From Desulfuromonadales bacterium (GTDB lineage: Bacteria; Desulfobacterota; Desulfuromonadia; Desulfuromonadales; JAGXHI01), in NCBI GenBank assembly GCA_024636295.1, contig JAGXHI010000027.1, positions 1 to 37,935 on the forward strand: a stretch of 37,935 nucleotides of DNA, written 5' to 3'. Under the pieces are notes generated by a model. That model was not told the DNA's origin. It saw nothing but the letters and a program-made list of their open reading frames with translations, and searched no databases. The position numbers and the translations under genes are program-made. Of this stretch, positions 14,924 to 24,935 are shown piece after piece (within the stretch, counting starts at the first letter, position 1; each line of letters opens with the position of its first letter).

Positions 14924-16078
14924 CTATTGCTGCTCCAGGACGAGCTTCTTCAGTTCCTCATCGGCCATGCGCACCCAGTCACCGTTTCCGGACGGACGGA
15001 AAATCCCATGGATCTTCAGGGGAAAGCGCGTGGTGCGGGGGTCGAGTTCATGGAAGAGAGGAAGATTGAAATAATAAAGTCGTGTACGGGTGCCGAAGCG
15101 CAGACGACAAACCGGCAGCGCCCCGAAATCGTCGATCTCGAATTCCGGAAATTCGACCGCCCCGATCTTGTGACTTTCGTGGATGATCACGGAGGAATAT
15201 CCGAAAGTCTTGTCCCCCCTGTCAGGGAGTCCGCTGGAATCTTCGGAAACATTACAGAAGACGGTGACCGTGTCGCGCACCCCGGGGGTATAGGCCAGGT
15301 ATTCGCCATAGAACCCGTTGACCACGTCCCGGAAGGCGCGGTGTTCGGGCTTGGGATTGCATTCGAGGATCGCCAGTAGATCGAGCCTCTGGCGGGTGCG
15401 GAAGAAAAGATCGTTGGCTTTTTCAATGACGACGCTGATATTGGACTGGTAGAGGTCGCGATAGATGTAATCGAGACAGATCAGGGCCATAAAATTGAAA
15501 CCGACCGGAAGACACCGGAAGAGGGGAAAAACCTTGCCTCTGTACAGGTCTCGGAAGGGATCGATCGTCTCCTCTCCCGCATAGGGGTGACTCTTGGCCA
15601 TAAGAAAAACACGGAGTCTCCCGTCCGTTTCCTTGACGGCGACGACGGCCCAGTTGACCGGGACGTCCGCGATATCTCCCGCGTCGCTGTCGACCAGGAC
15701 GGAATCCAGAACCTCTTCATTGTCTTCCCGGTGCCTCTCCAGCATGCGCAGATATTCATGAAGCCCAACGTGCTCCACTCCGAACATGGTCACGGTGTTG
15801 GGTCGAAAGCGGCGGCGGACGAAGTCCAGCGCTTCATCGAGGTGAGAGGCAGGCATGGAGGATTCGGGAAATACCAGAAAATGAAGCTTCTTCAGGTTTC
15901 CCTGCCCATCGGCGACAAGTTCGAGAATAGATCGGATCCGCGCCCAATGGGAATCCGGATCGGTCAGCCTGCAGGACTCGTCCACCTGCAGGCTGTTGGG
16001 AATCTGGCACACCAGGCAGTGCTGGTGATGCCCCAGTGTGAATTCAAGATTGAGATTTTTCTCGACGATCTCGAACAT
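14924..16078 (-). CDS. Unknown protein with nitrilase-superfamily-like features
   Basis: A 384-residue soluble protein with no family I can name. Three short segments recall the Glu-Lys-Cys triad of carbon-nitrogen hydrolases (nitrilase superfamily), in the right order. They are LHFLVFPES with E72, VFLMAKSHPYAGEE with K162 followed by acidic residues, and FMALICLDYIYRDL with C201. A later strand YSSVIIHES (294-302) would also fit that fold. Spacings are longer than usual, so the match is an inference. It sits five bases after the Nudix gene and upstream of argH, inside the arginine operon. It might therefore act on a nitrogenous intermediate, but nothing proves a role in arginine metabolism. 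There is no clear ribosome site at the ATG, consistent with coupling to the Nudix stop. Confidence 0.6.
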   Translation of the reverse strand: MFEIVEKNLNLEFTLGHHQHCLVCQIPNSLQVDESCRLTDPDSHWARIRSILELVADGQGNLKKLHFLVFPESSMPASHLDEALDFVRRRFRPNTVTMFGVEHVGLHEYLRMLERHREDNEEVLDSVLVDSDAGDIADVPVNWAVVAVKETDGRLRVFLMAKSHPYAGEETIDPFRDLYRGKVFPLFRCLPVGFNFMALICLDYIYRDLYQSNISVVIEKANDLFFRTRQRLDLLAILECNPKPEHRAFRDVVNGFYGEYLAYTPGVRDTVTVFCNVSEDSSGLPDRGDKTFGYSSVIIHESHKIGAVEFPEFEIDDFGALPVCRLRFGTRTRLYYFNLPLFHELDPRTTRFPLKIHGIFRPSGNGDWVRMADEELKKLVLEQQ

Positions 16079-16083
16079 GCGGA

Positions 16084-16581
16084 TCAGCCGTTTTCGGAAG
16101 TCAGCGCCCCCCCGGGGATTTCATCCTCGAGGTGATCGGGCAACGGAGGGGTCGGTCCCCATGGCAGGTCCGGGAATACGCGGGTCAGGATGTGCCTGCC
16201 ACCCGGTGGCAGGGCCAGGGCGGGGAGTTGTTCCCTTGTGGCCCAGATTGCTTCGGTGCATTCCTGTCCATTGGGTTTGAGCTCACGGGTAAGGGGAGAG
16301 GCGCGATAATATAAAATGACGAAGTGGTCATTCTTTTCTCCGATGCCGATATGTTCAAACACATCGATCAAGCCATCGACGTGTACCTCTATTCCCACTT
16401 CCTCGCGAACTTCACGATGCAGAGCCTGAAGGATCGATTCCCCCAGGTCTATTTTTCCTCCAGGCATGACCCATTGGCTGCAGAAAGGCTCTATGCAGCG
16501 TCGGGTGAGCAGGACCCGGTCCTGCTCGTCTACGATGCAGGCGACCACCGATGTCAGAATATGTTTTTTTTTAAATTCCAT
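16084..16581 (-). CDS. Nudix hydrolase
   Basis: A 165-residue Nudix-domain protein that should hydrolyse a nucleoside diphosphate linked to another group, using Mg2+; the substrate is not predictable. The Nudix box runs from G42 to I64 with the full GX5EX7REUXEEXGU pattern (E48, REVREEVGI at 56-64). The N-terminal strand is LTSVVACIVDEQDRVLLTRR, typical of MutT-like members. A proline-rich tail from about 135 to the end is less conserved. Codons 4-6 are a run of nine A, a possible slippage site right after the start. It is followed after five bases by the nitrilase-like gene. Housecleaning of damaged nucleotides is one possibility. Confidence 0.9.
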   Translation of the reverse strand: MEFKKKHILTSVVACIVDEQDRVLLTRRCIEPFCSQWVMPGGKIDLGESILQALHREVREEVGIEVHVDGLIDVFEHIGIGEKNDHFVILYYRASPLTRELKPNGQECTEAIWATREQLPALALPPGGRHILTRVFPDLPWGPTPPLPDHLEDEIPGGALTSENG

Positions 16582-16710
16582 GAATCAGAATAAGATTGTC
16601 GTGAAAAAGGCAACGGAACCACGGGACGGCACGAATCAAGTCCTCTTTAAAAGAACGATCTTCAGCCCCCACGCCTCCATGATGAGCCTGGTTTTCCGGT
16701 CGATTTTCTC

Positions 16711-17928
16711 TTATTGTTTTTTTCCCTGCATCGCCGCGATGCGCAGCCGCAGGGCATTCAGCTTGATGAATCCTTCAGCGTCGGCCTGGTTGTAGACCTG
16801 GTCGGCCTCAAAAGTGGCGAAATCGACATTGAAGAGGGAATTGGTTTCGGATTTTCTTCCCACAACGCGGCAATGCCCCTTGAAGAGCTTGATCCGGGCG
16901 AAGCCGTTGACCGTCTGCTGGGTCTGATCAACAAGAGCCTGCAGGGCCAGACGCTCAGGTGAGAACCAGTAACCGTTGTAGATCATCGACGCATAGCGGG
17001 AAACGAGAGAATCGCGCAGGTGCATCACCTCGCGGTCCATTGTGATCGATTCCACACCCCGGTGGGCTTCTTCAAGAATGGTGCCTCCCGGAGTCTCATA
17101 AACTCCCCTGCTCTTCATGCCCACGTATCGGTTCTCAAGCAGATCGACCCGGCCGACGCCATGGCGGCCGCCCAGCTCGTTGAGACGGGCGAGCAGAGCC
17201 GCGGGAGAGAGACGCTCTCCGTTGACCGCTACGGCATCACCTTTCTCGAATTCGATTTCCACATATTCGGGCTGATCGGGAGCTTCTTCCGGGGCGACCG
17301 AAAGTACGTACATTTCCTCGGGCGCCTCCGCCCAGGGATCCTCCAGGATTCCGCCTTCAAAAGAGATATGCAGCAGATTTCGATCCGAACTCCAGGGGCG
17401 GCTCTTGGTTACGGGTACATGGATATCGTGTTTTTTCGCATAGGCGATGAGAGCCTCACGGCTGTTGAGGTCCCATTCGCGCCAGGGGGCGATGACGGTG
17501 ATTGACGGATCGAAATGGTAGTAGGCCAGTTCGAAGCGCACCTGGTCATTGCCCTTGCCCGTCGCGCCGTGGGATACCGCCTCGGCGCCTTCTTTTTTCG
17601 CGATTTCCATCTGCGCCTTGGCGATCAGCGGCCGGGCGATACTCGTCCCCAGGAAATAGCGGCCTTCATAAATGGCATTGGCGCGGAACATTGGAAAGAC
17701 AAAATCCCGGACGAACTCCTCACGGAGATCTTCCACGTAGCACTTGACCGCCCCTGTCTTTTTCGCTTTTTCAGGAATGATATCCAGTTCCTCGCCCTGC
17801 CCGAGGTCCGCGGCGAAAGCCACCACTTCGCAGCCGTATTCCTCAATGAGCCATTTGAGAATAATGGAAGTGTCGAGGCCACCCGAGTAGGCAAGGACCG
17901 CCTTTTTTATGGTTTCTTTTTTTGACAT
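16711..17928 (-). CDS. argG: Argininosuccinate synthase
   Basis: ArgG joins citrulline and aspartate with ATP to form argininosuccinate. The ATP pyrophosphatase P-loop AYSGGLDTS is at 13-21. Further family segments are [18 protein letters not shown], which binds ATP/citrulline, and the [24 protein letters not shown] region. The length of 405 residues matches type 1 bacterial enzymes. AGGAG lies ten bases before the ATG. The gene follows the RDD gene by about 90 bases, including a weak hairpin (17979-18002) that might modulate read-through. It lies upstream of the Nudix gene with a 129-base spacer in which I see no gene. Confidence 0.98.
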   Translation of the reverse strand: MSKKETIKKAVLAYSGGLDTSIILKWLIEEYGCEVVAFAADLGQGEELDIIPEKAKKTGAVKCYVEDLREEFVRDFVFPMFRANAIYEGRYFLGTSIARPLIAKAQMEIAKKEGAEAVSHGATGKGNDQVRFELAYYHFDPSITVIAPWREWDLNSREALIAYAKKHDIHVPVTKSRPWSSDRNLLHISFEGGILEDPWAEAPEEMYVLSVAPEEAPDQPEYVEIEFEKGDAVAVNGERLSPAALLARLNELGGRHGVGRVDLLENRYVGMKSRGVYETPGGTILEEAHRGVESITMDREVMHLRDSLVSRYASMIYNGYWFSPERLALQALVDQTQQTVNGFARIKLFKGHCRVVGRKSETNSLFNVDFATFEADQVYNQADAEGFIKLNALRLRIAAMQGKKQ

Positions 17929-17978
17929 GAGTTTGCTTCTCCTCTAAAAGGAATTAAACGGAAAAATGTCGACTTTGG

Positions 17979-18002
17979 AAAACGGCCTCCAATCCGGGCC
18001 GT
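17979..18002 (-). terminator. Weak terminator-like hairpin before argG
   Basis: On the minus strand ACGGCC (complement of 17997-18002) pairs with GGCCGT (complement of 17982-17987) around a nine-base loop, followed by about four U. The stem is short, so it may only attenuate or process the transcript between the RDD gene and argG. Confidence 0.3.
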
Positions 18003-18019
18003 GAACCGGTCAGGCAAGG

Positions 18020-18700
18020 CTAGGTTTTTATGACATAAGTATCGGCGATCTTATCGTGCAGCCCCTGTTTCTGAGGATCGAAGGCGACCATCAGATATCC
18101 GATTCCCAGAAGGATGCCCGAGATGAATTTTCCGAGCACTTCCCGAAGGAAGGCGCGCCCGTAGCCGATTTCACTGCCATCGGTGCGGATGATCTTGACA
18201 CGCACGGCCATCTTTCCCGGTGTCTGCCCGCAGTAGCCGACAAAAAAAACGTAATAGGCGATGGCGAGGACCGTTCCGAAAGAAATGCTGATAAGCGCCA
18301 TCATCACTTCTCCTCTCTGGGTCAGACTGCCGCCGGCGCTGTCGGCCACGAGCCCGAGAAGCATCTGAAGAACGAACTGGATGGCGGTGACGAGGACCGA
18401 GTCGACGGCCGTTGCGACCACCCGAATCCAGAACCCGGCCTTTGGAAGGATTATGGGGGAGATGAAGCGGTCCTCGTTGAGAAAAACCGGCGTTTGGGCC
18501 GGATCCATAACCGGTTCAGCCCCCCCCTTCTCCGCCTGTGCCTCGGAGTTGCCGGAGGGGGCGCCTTCCGCTGCAGTTCTCTGCCGCTTCAGGGGAAATG
18601 GTTTCCGGCAGCGGGGGCAGGTGGCGGAAGCGGCCCCTGCGGGAATCCGGTTTTCATCGACCTCTTTTGAAAATCCGCAATGAGGGCATGTAATAATCAT
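18020..18700 (-). CDS. Zinc-ribbon plus RDD-domain membrane protein
   Basis: A 226-residue protein with two parts. The N-terminus has an MJ0042-type zinc ribbon, C5-x2-C8 and C28-x2-C31, in the common form CPHCGFSKEVDENRIP...ATCPRCRKPF. A linker of about 50 residues follows. The C-terminal RDD membrane domain has three hydrophobic segments (about 92-115, 130-155 and 185-205). RDD landmarks are FWIRVVATAVDSVLV, GQTPGKMAVRVKI and a closing DPQKQGLHDKIADTYVI. RDD proteins are multi-pass membrane proteins mostly of unknown function. The ATG at 18700 is preferred to a TTG nine bases upstream. It sits 21 bases after argF, inside the arginine operon. Confidence 0.88.
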   Translation of the reverse strand: MIITCPHCGFSKEVDENRIPAGAASATCPRCRKPFPLKRQRTAAEGAPSGNSEAQAEKGGAEPVMDPAQTPVFLNEDRFISPIILPKAGFWIRVVATAVDSVLVTAIQFVLQMLLGLVADSAGGSLTQRGEVMMALISISFGTVLAIAYYVFFVGYCGQTPGKMAVRVKIIRTDGSEIGYGRAFLREVLGKFISGILLGIGYLMVAFDPQKQGLHDKIADTYVIKT

Positions 18701-18721
18701 CAGCAACAATTCAGATAAACG

Positions 18722-19630
18722 TCAGGCCATCAGCCGCGACAGGATGGCCTTCTGGACGTGAAGTCGGTTTTCCGCCTGATCGAAAACAACGGATTGCTTA
18801 CTTTCAAGGATTTCATCAGTGACTTCCTCTCCCCGATGGGCGGGAAGACAGTGGAGAAGCATCCATTCCGGATCTGCTTCACGGACCAGTTCGCGGTTGA
18901 TCTGAAACCCTGCAAAAGCTTTTTGCCTTTCCTGCTGCTCCGATTCCTGCCCCATGCTGGCCCAGACATCCGTATTCAGAACGTGGGCTCCGCGGGCGGC
19001 CTGAAAGGGATCATGTCCGTAGCTGACGTGGGCGCCTCTTCGTCCGGCGTGTGCGACAACCTCCTGATCCGGTTCGTATCCCGGAGGAGTGGCCACGCGC
19101 AGTTCGAATCCGAAGGCGGCCGCGGCGTTAATCCAGCTGTTGGCCATGTTGTTTCCGTCGCCGATCCAGCAATAGGTCAGGCTGCGGAAATCTGTCCGTC
19201 GTTCCATGACGGTGAGAAGGTCCGCCATCAGCTGGCAGGGATGATAACGGTCCGTCAGTCCATTGATGATCGGAATATCGGACCATTTCGCCAGCTCTTC
19301 CACATCCTTCTGGGCGAAGGTCCGGATCATGATGCCGTCCAAATACCTGGACAGGACACGGGCCGTGTCCTTGAGGGGTTCTCCGCGCCCGATCTGGGTG
19401 GTCCCCGGGTCGAGGAAAAGAGCATGTCCCCCAAGTTGGTACATGCCAGCCTCAAAGGAGATGCGCGTGCGGGTTGAACTCTTTTCAAAAATCATGGCCA
19501 GGGTTTTTCCCGCGAGCAGCGGATGGTCTTCACCCTGTTTTCGTTTCGTCTTCAGCTTCCGGGCGAAATCCAGGATTTCTTCCAGCTCCTCTCCACTCCA
19601 GTCGGAAAGACAAAGAAAATCTTTTTTCAC
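18722..19630 (-). CDS. argF: Ornithine carbamoyltransferase
   Basis: ArgF transfers a carbamoyl group from carbamoyl phosphate to ornithine, giving citrulline. The carbamoyl-phosphate site STRTR is at 52-56, with HPCQ at 130-133 and the ornithine-side loop HCLPAHRGEE at 260-269 containing the active-site cysteine. The length of 302 residues is normal for the trimeric enzyme. It starts at GTG (19630) with AGGAG seven bases upstream. It lies between argD (61-base gap) and the RDD gene. Confidence 0.97.
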   Translation of the reverse strand: MKKDFLCLSDWSGEELEEILDFARKLKTKRKQGEDHPLLAGKTLAMIFEKSSTRTRISFEAGMYQLGGHALFLDPGTTQIGRGEPLKDTARVLSRYLDGIMIRTFAQKDVEELAKWSDIPIINGLTDRYHPCQLMADLLTVMERRTDFRSLTYCWIGDGNNMANSWINAAAAFGFELRVATPPGYEPDQEVVAHAGRRGAHVSYGHDPFQAARGAHVLNTDVWASMGQESEQQERQKAFAGFQINRELVREADPEWMLLHCLPAHRGEEVTDEILESKQSVVFDQAENRLHVQKAILSRLMA

Positions 19631-19691
19631 GGATCAGCTCCTGATTAAAACTCCATTTCCGCTTGGATTATAAAATCCGACACGGCTCAAC

Positions 19692-20885
19692 TCAGATCTC
19701 CGACAGTATTTCGTCAAGGATATCCAGCCCCTCGTCGATCTCTTCGCGGGTTACGATCAGGGGAGGAAGGAAGCGGAGAACCTTATCGGCGGTGCAGTTG
19801 ATCAGCAGTCCCCTCTGCAGAGCCTTATGGACAATTTCCGCTCCCGCAAAATCCAGTTCCATGCCAAGGATGAGCCCGCGGCCGCGAACGGTTTTGATAA
19901 ATGGATAACGTTCCCGAAATTCCCTCAGTCGGGATGCCAGGTAGTCCCCCATCGTCACGCAGTTCTCGAGAATTCCGTCGTGGATGAGGGTCTTCATGGC
20001 GGCCACTGCGGCGGCTGTCATCAGCGGGTTGCCTCCGAAGGTGGAACCATGCGAGCCGGGAGTGAACGCCGCCGCCACCTCCTCCCGGGCGATCATGGCG
20101 CCGATGGGAGGGCCGCCGGCGAGAGCCTTGGCAAGAGTCATAATGTCCGGCTCGACGCCGTCATGCTGGTAGGCGAAAAGAGTCCCGGTGCGTCCGCATC
20201 CCACCTGCACTTCGTCAAAGACCAGCAGAAGATCGTGTCGGTCGCAGACCTCTCGAACCTGCGCCAGATATCCGGGAGGCGCCACATTGACACCACCCTC
20301 CCCCTGCACCGGCTCGAGCATGACCGCGCAGGTGCTGGGAGTGATGGCGGCTTCCAGGGCCTGTACGTCGCCGAAGGCAACATACCTGAATCCCCGCAAC
20401 ATGGGAGAAAAGCCCGCTCTGATCTTGTCCTGTCCCGTGGCGCTGATGGTGCCGATGGTGCGTCCGTGAAAGGAGGCGAGGGCGGTGATGACTTCGAAGC
20501 ATCCGTCGCCGCGTTTTTCGGCGCTGTACTTGCGCACCAGCTTCATCGCCGCCTCATTCGCCTCCGCGCCGGAATTGCAGAAAAAGACTCGGTCGCCGAA
20601 GGAATGCTCGCAGAGAATTTCCGCCAGTTCGATCTGGGGAGGAATGTGAAAGTAATTAGAGCAATGGAGAAGCTGCCCCGCCTGTTCTCGAAGTGCGGCA
20701 ACCACTTTGGGATGGCAGTGCCCCAGATTATTTACCGCCACACCCGCAAGAAAATCGAGATAGTTTTTCCCCTCGACATCCCAGAGACGGCACCCTTCTC
20801 CTCGCACCGCCACCAGGGGGTAGCGGCCGTAGGTGCTGGCAATATGTTTTTCGCCCCGTTCGATCCAATCGGAAGAAAGTGTCAT
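19692..20885 (-). CDS. argD: Acetylornithine aminotransferase
   Basis: ArgD is a class III PLP aminotransferase that makes N-acetylornithine from N-acetylglutamate semialdehyde and glutamate. In many bacteria it also serves lysine synthesis as succinyl-DAP aminotransferase, a role not needed here because dapL is present. Visible motifs are FLAGVAVNNLGHCHP at 45-59, NSGAEANEAAMKL at 104-116, the cofactor site FDEVQVGCGRTG at 223-234, and the PLP lysine K253 in LAKALAGGPPIGA. The frame is open to a GTG at 20921, but the ATG at 20885 gives the usual N-terminus and 397 residues, with GGTGGA upstream. It is followed by argF. Confidence 0.96.
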   Translation of the reverse strand: MTLSSDWIERGEKHIASTYGRYPLVAVRGEGCRLWDVEGKNYLDFLAGVAVNNLGHCHPKVVAALREQAGQLLHCSNYFHIPPQIELAEILCEHSFGDRVFFCNSGAEANEAAMKLVRKYSAEKRGDGCFEVITALASFHGRTIGTISATGQDKIRAGFSPMLRGFRYVAFGDVQALEAAITPSTCAVMLEPVQGEGGVNVAPPGYLAQVREVCDRHDLLLVFDEVQVGCGRTGTLFAYQHDGVEPDIMTLAKALAGGPPIGAMIAREEVAAAFTPGSHGSTFGGNPLMTAAAVAAMKTLIHDGILENCVTMGDYLASRLREFRERYPFIKTVRGRGLILGMELDFAGAEIVHKALQRGLLINCTADKVLRFLPPLIVTREEIDEGLDILDEILSEI

Positions 20886-20980
20886 GTGTAATTCCACCGG
20901 ATAAGAAGTTCTCTCACGCACCCGGAAAAGGCGAACATGCTGTTGTTTTCCAAGCGATCTGGGTGAGATGTGTCAGATTG

Positions 20981-21941
<961 letters not shown>

Positions 21942-21944
21942 ATT

Positions 21945-23275
<1,331 letters not shown>

Positions 23276-23279
<4 letters not shown>

Positions 23280-23806
23280 GGCAGAGACTCCACCAGAATT
23301 TTTTCATTGGTGTAGATGCAGATATCCGCGGCAATTTTCATCGCCTCTTCGGCAATTTCCCGGGCCGAAAGGGAAGATCTCCCCATCAAAGCGCGGGCCG
23401 CGGCCAAGGCGAAAGGCCCACCGGACCCGATGGCGGCGACGCCATCATCAGGCTCGATAACGTCTCCCGCTCCCGAAAGAACGAGGGTGGTTTCCTGGTT
23501 CGCCACCACCAGCAGAGCTTCCAGCCGCCGCAGAATACGGTCGGTGCGCCAATCCTTGGCCAGAGCCACTGCGGCCCGGGGCAGATTGCCTCGAAACTCC
23601 TGGAGCTTGGTCTCGAATTTTTCGAAAAGGGTGAACGCATCGGCGGTGCTGCCGGCGAACCCGGCAAGGACCAGATCGTTGTACATTCGCCGAACCTTGC
23701 GGGCTGTATGCTTCATCACCGTATTGCCCATAGTGACCTGACCATCGCCGGCCAAGGCCACTTGTCCGTTTTTTCGGATGCAGAGAATTGTCGTTCCTTT
23801 GAACAT
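23276..23806 (-). CDS. hslV: ATP-dependent protease peptidase subunit HslV
   Basis: HslV is the threonine peptidase of the HslVU protease, a double hexamer related to proteasome beta subunits. The mature N-terminus should be T5, exposed after removal of MFKG ([10 protein letters not shown]); [14 protein letters not shown] follows at 19-32. [17 protein letters not shown] at 49-65 and [14 protein letters not shown] at 127-140 are typical. The ATG at 23806 gives 176 residues; an upstream frame to 23842 is rejected because it would bury the catalytic threonine behind a longer propeptide. It is the first gene of the hslVU-arg run and has a good candidate promoter upstream (23895-23923). Confidence 0.97.
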
Positions 23807-23894
23807 GACGGATCCCGTTATCGAATATTGATGATTCTGCAAAAAAAATTCGTGAGACGGCCTGCGCCATCACGATGAAAAGAACAAAAACTAT

Positions 23895-23923
23895 ATCATA
23901 TATCAGGAAGATCCGCCCGCCAA
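23895..23923 (-). promoter_or_regulatory. Candidate sigma70 promoter for hslVU-arg
   Basis: On the minus strand TTGGCG (complement of 23918-23923) is followed after exactly 17 bases by TATGAT (complement of 23895-23900, five of six matches). Transcription would start near 23888, about 80 bases before the hslV ATG and after the end of the sensor gene at 23960. A heat-shock (sigma32-type) promoter was not evident. Confidence 0.45.
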
Positions 23924-23959
23924 GAAAAATAGCGGGGCTCATAATGGGTCCGGGGGAGA

Positions 23960-24640
23960 TCAGCTGCGGGGAAAAACGAGGGTGGCGGTCGTGCCGAAGT
24001 CGGGCATGCTCTCCAGGTGGAGTCTTCCGCCATGTTGGCGCAATGCTGATTCCCCGAGAGCAAGATCGAGAGTTTCCTTGTAATCTGTTTCTCCGGGGTT
24101 CACGATGCCTTGGGCGAGATTCTGTATGAACAAGGAGATGGCGGTGACGGGGGTTTTGAGTTTATGGGAGACAAGGCCGAGAAATTCAGTCTTGAGACGA
24201 TCCGTTTTTTTGAGCTGAATCAGCTCCTCCTTCAAGCGCTTTCTTTCCAGAACCCGTTCGATGGTTGTCTTGAGCTGCAGAAGGTTGATGGGTTTGGTGA
24301 TGAAATCGTCGGCATCGGATTGCAGGGCCTCGAGGATGATTTTCTTTTCCGCATGTCCGGTCATGATCACAACCGCTTTGTCGGGCTCTCTTTCCTTGAT
24401 CCTCTTCAGGAAATCCAGCCCGCTCATGCCGGGCATGCTGACGTCGGTGAGGACGATATCGATATCTTCCCGCTCCAGCAGGTCCAGGGCCTCTTCGCTG
24501 CTGGCGGCCAGAAAGACTTTAACCCCGGTTAAAATCCTGGCGCATAAATCCCTTAGAATGCTTTCGTCGTCCACCACCAGGATCGATCTCATCCCGGCGT
24601 TCGGATCTCCGTTCAGCGGCGGGTCCAGAGCCCAAGGCAT
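23960..24640 (-). CDS. Receiver-HisKA protein lacking most of its ATPase domain
   Basis: A 226-residue two-component protein. The receiver domain (about 18-132) has the acidic pair D24/D25, phospho-acceptor D66 in VLTDVSMPG, T94 and K116. A coiled linker follows, then a HisKA dimerisation helix with H159 in GLVSHKLKTPVTAI; the usual glutamate after the histidine is lysine. Only ~40 residues follow. They end in RQHGGRLHLES...GTTATLVFP, the last strand pair of a HATPase_c domain. The N, G1 and F boxes are missing, so the protein should not bind ATP. This looks like an in-frame internal deletion of a sensor kinase. The ATG at 24640 has GGAGG a few bases upstream; the ATG at 24592 is an alternative. 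It could still relay or sequester phosphate. Confidence 0.8.
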   Translation of the reverse strand: MPWALDPPLNGDPNAGMRSILVVDDESILRDLCARILTGVKVFLAASSEEALDLLEREDIDIVLTDVSMPGMSGLDFLKRIKEREPDKAVVIMTGHAEKKIILEALQSDADDFITKPINLLQLKTTIERVLERKRLKEELIQLKKTDRLKTEFLGLVSHKLKTPVTAISLFIQNLAQGIVNPGETDYKETLDLALGESALRQHGGRLHLESMPDFGTTATLVFPRS

Positions 24641-24935
24641 ACTCCCTCCGCACGTTCGCTTCAATGTGGATGCGCCGGTCGGCTGTTGCCGGCGAAAAAA
24701 TGGACATTGAATATAAATATAAATCCGGTAATCCGGTCGGCTCCAGTGATGCCAGGAGTGGAGTCGAATTTCCACTTATAGCCAAGAGCCAGTTTACCAC
24801 CCGTTCGCTGTGCTCTCCAGGGGGACGCTGAGAACGGAATGAGAAAATCAAATCCATGATCAGTCAGTGGTGATGCTTGATTTTCTTTGGGGCAACTTGG
24901 ATAAAGTGGATAACCGGTTGAATCATTTAATTATT
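24641..24935. other. Intergenic stretch, no gene seen
   Basis: About 295 bases lie between alaS and the receiver-HisKA gene. No convincing ORF, RNA or terminator was recognised. The promoter of the receiver-HisKA gene should be here. Confidence 0.4.
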
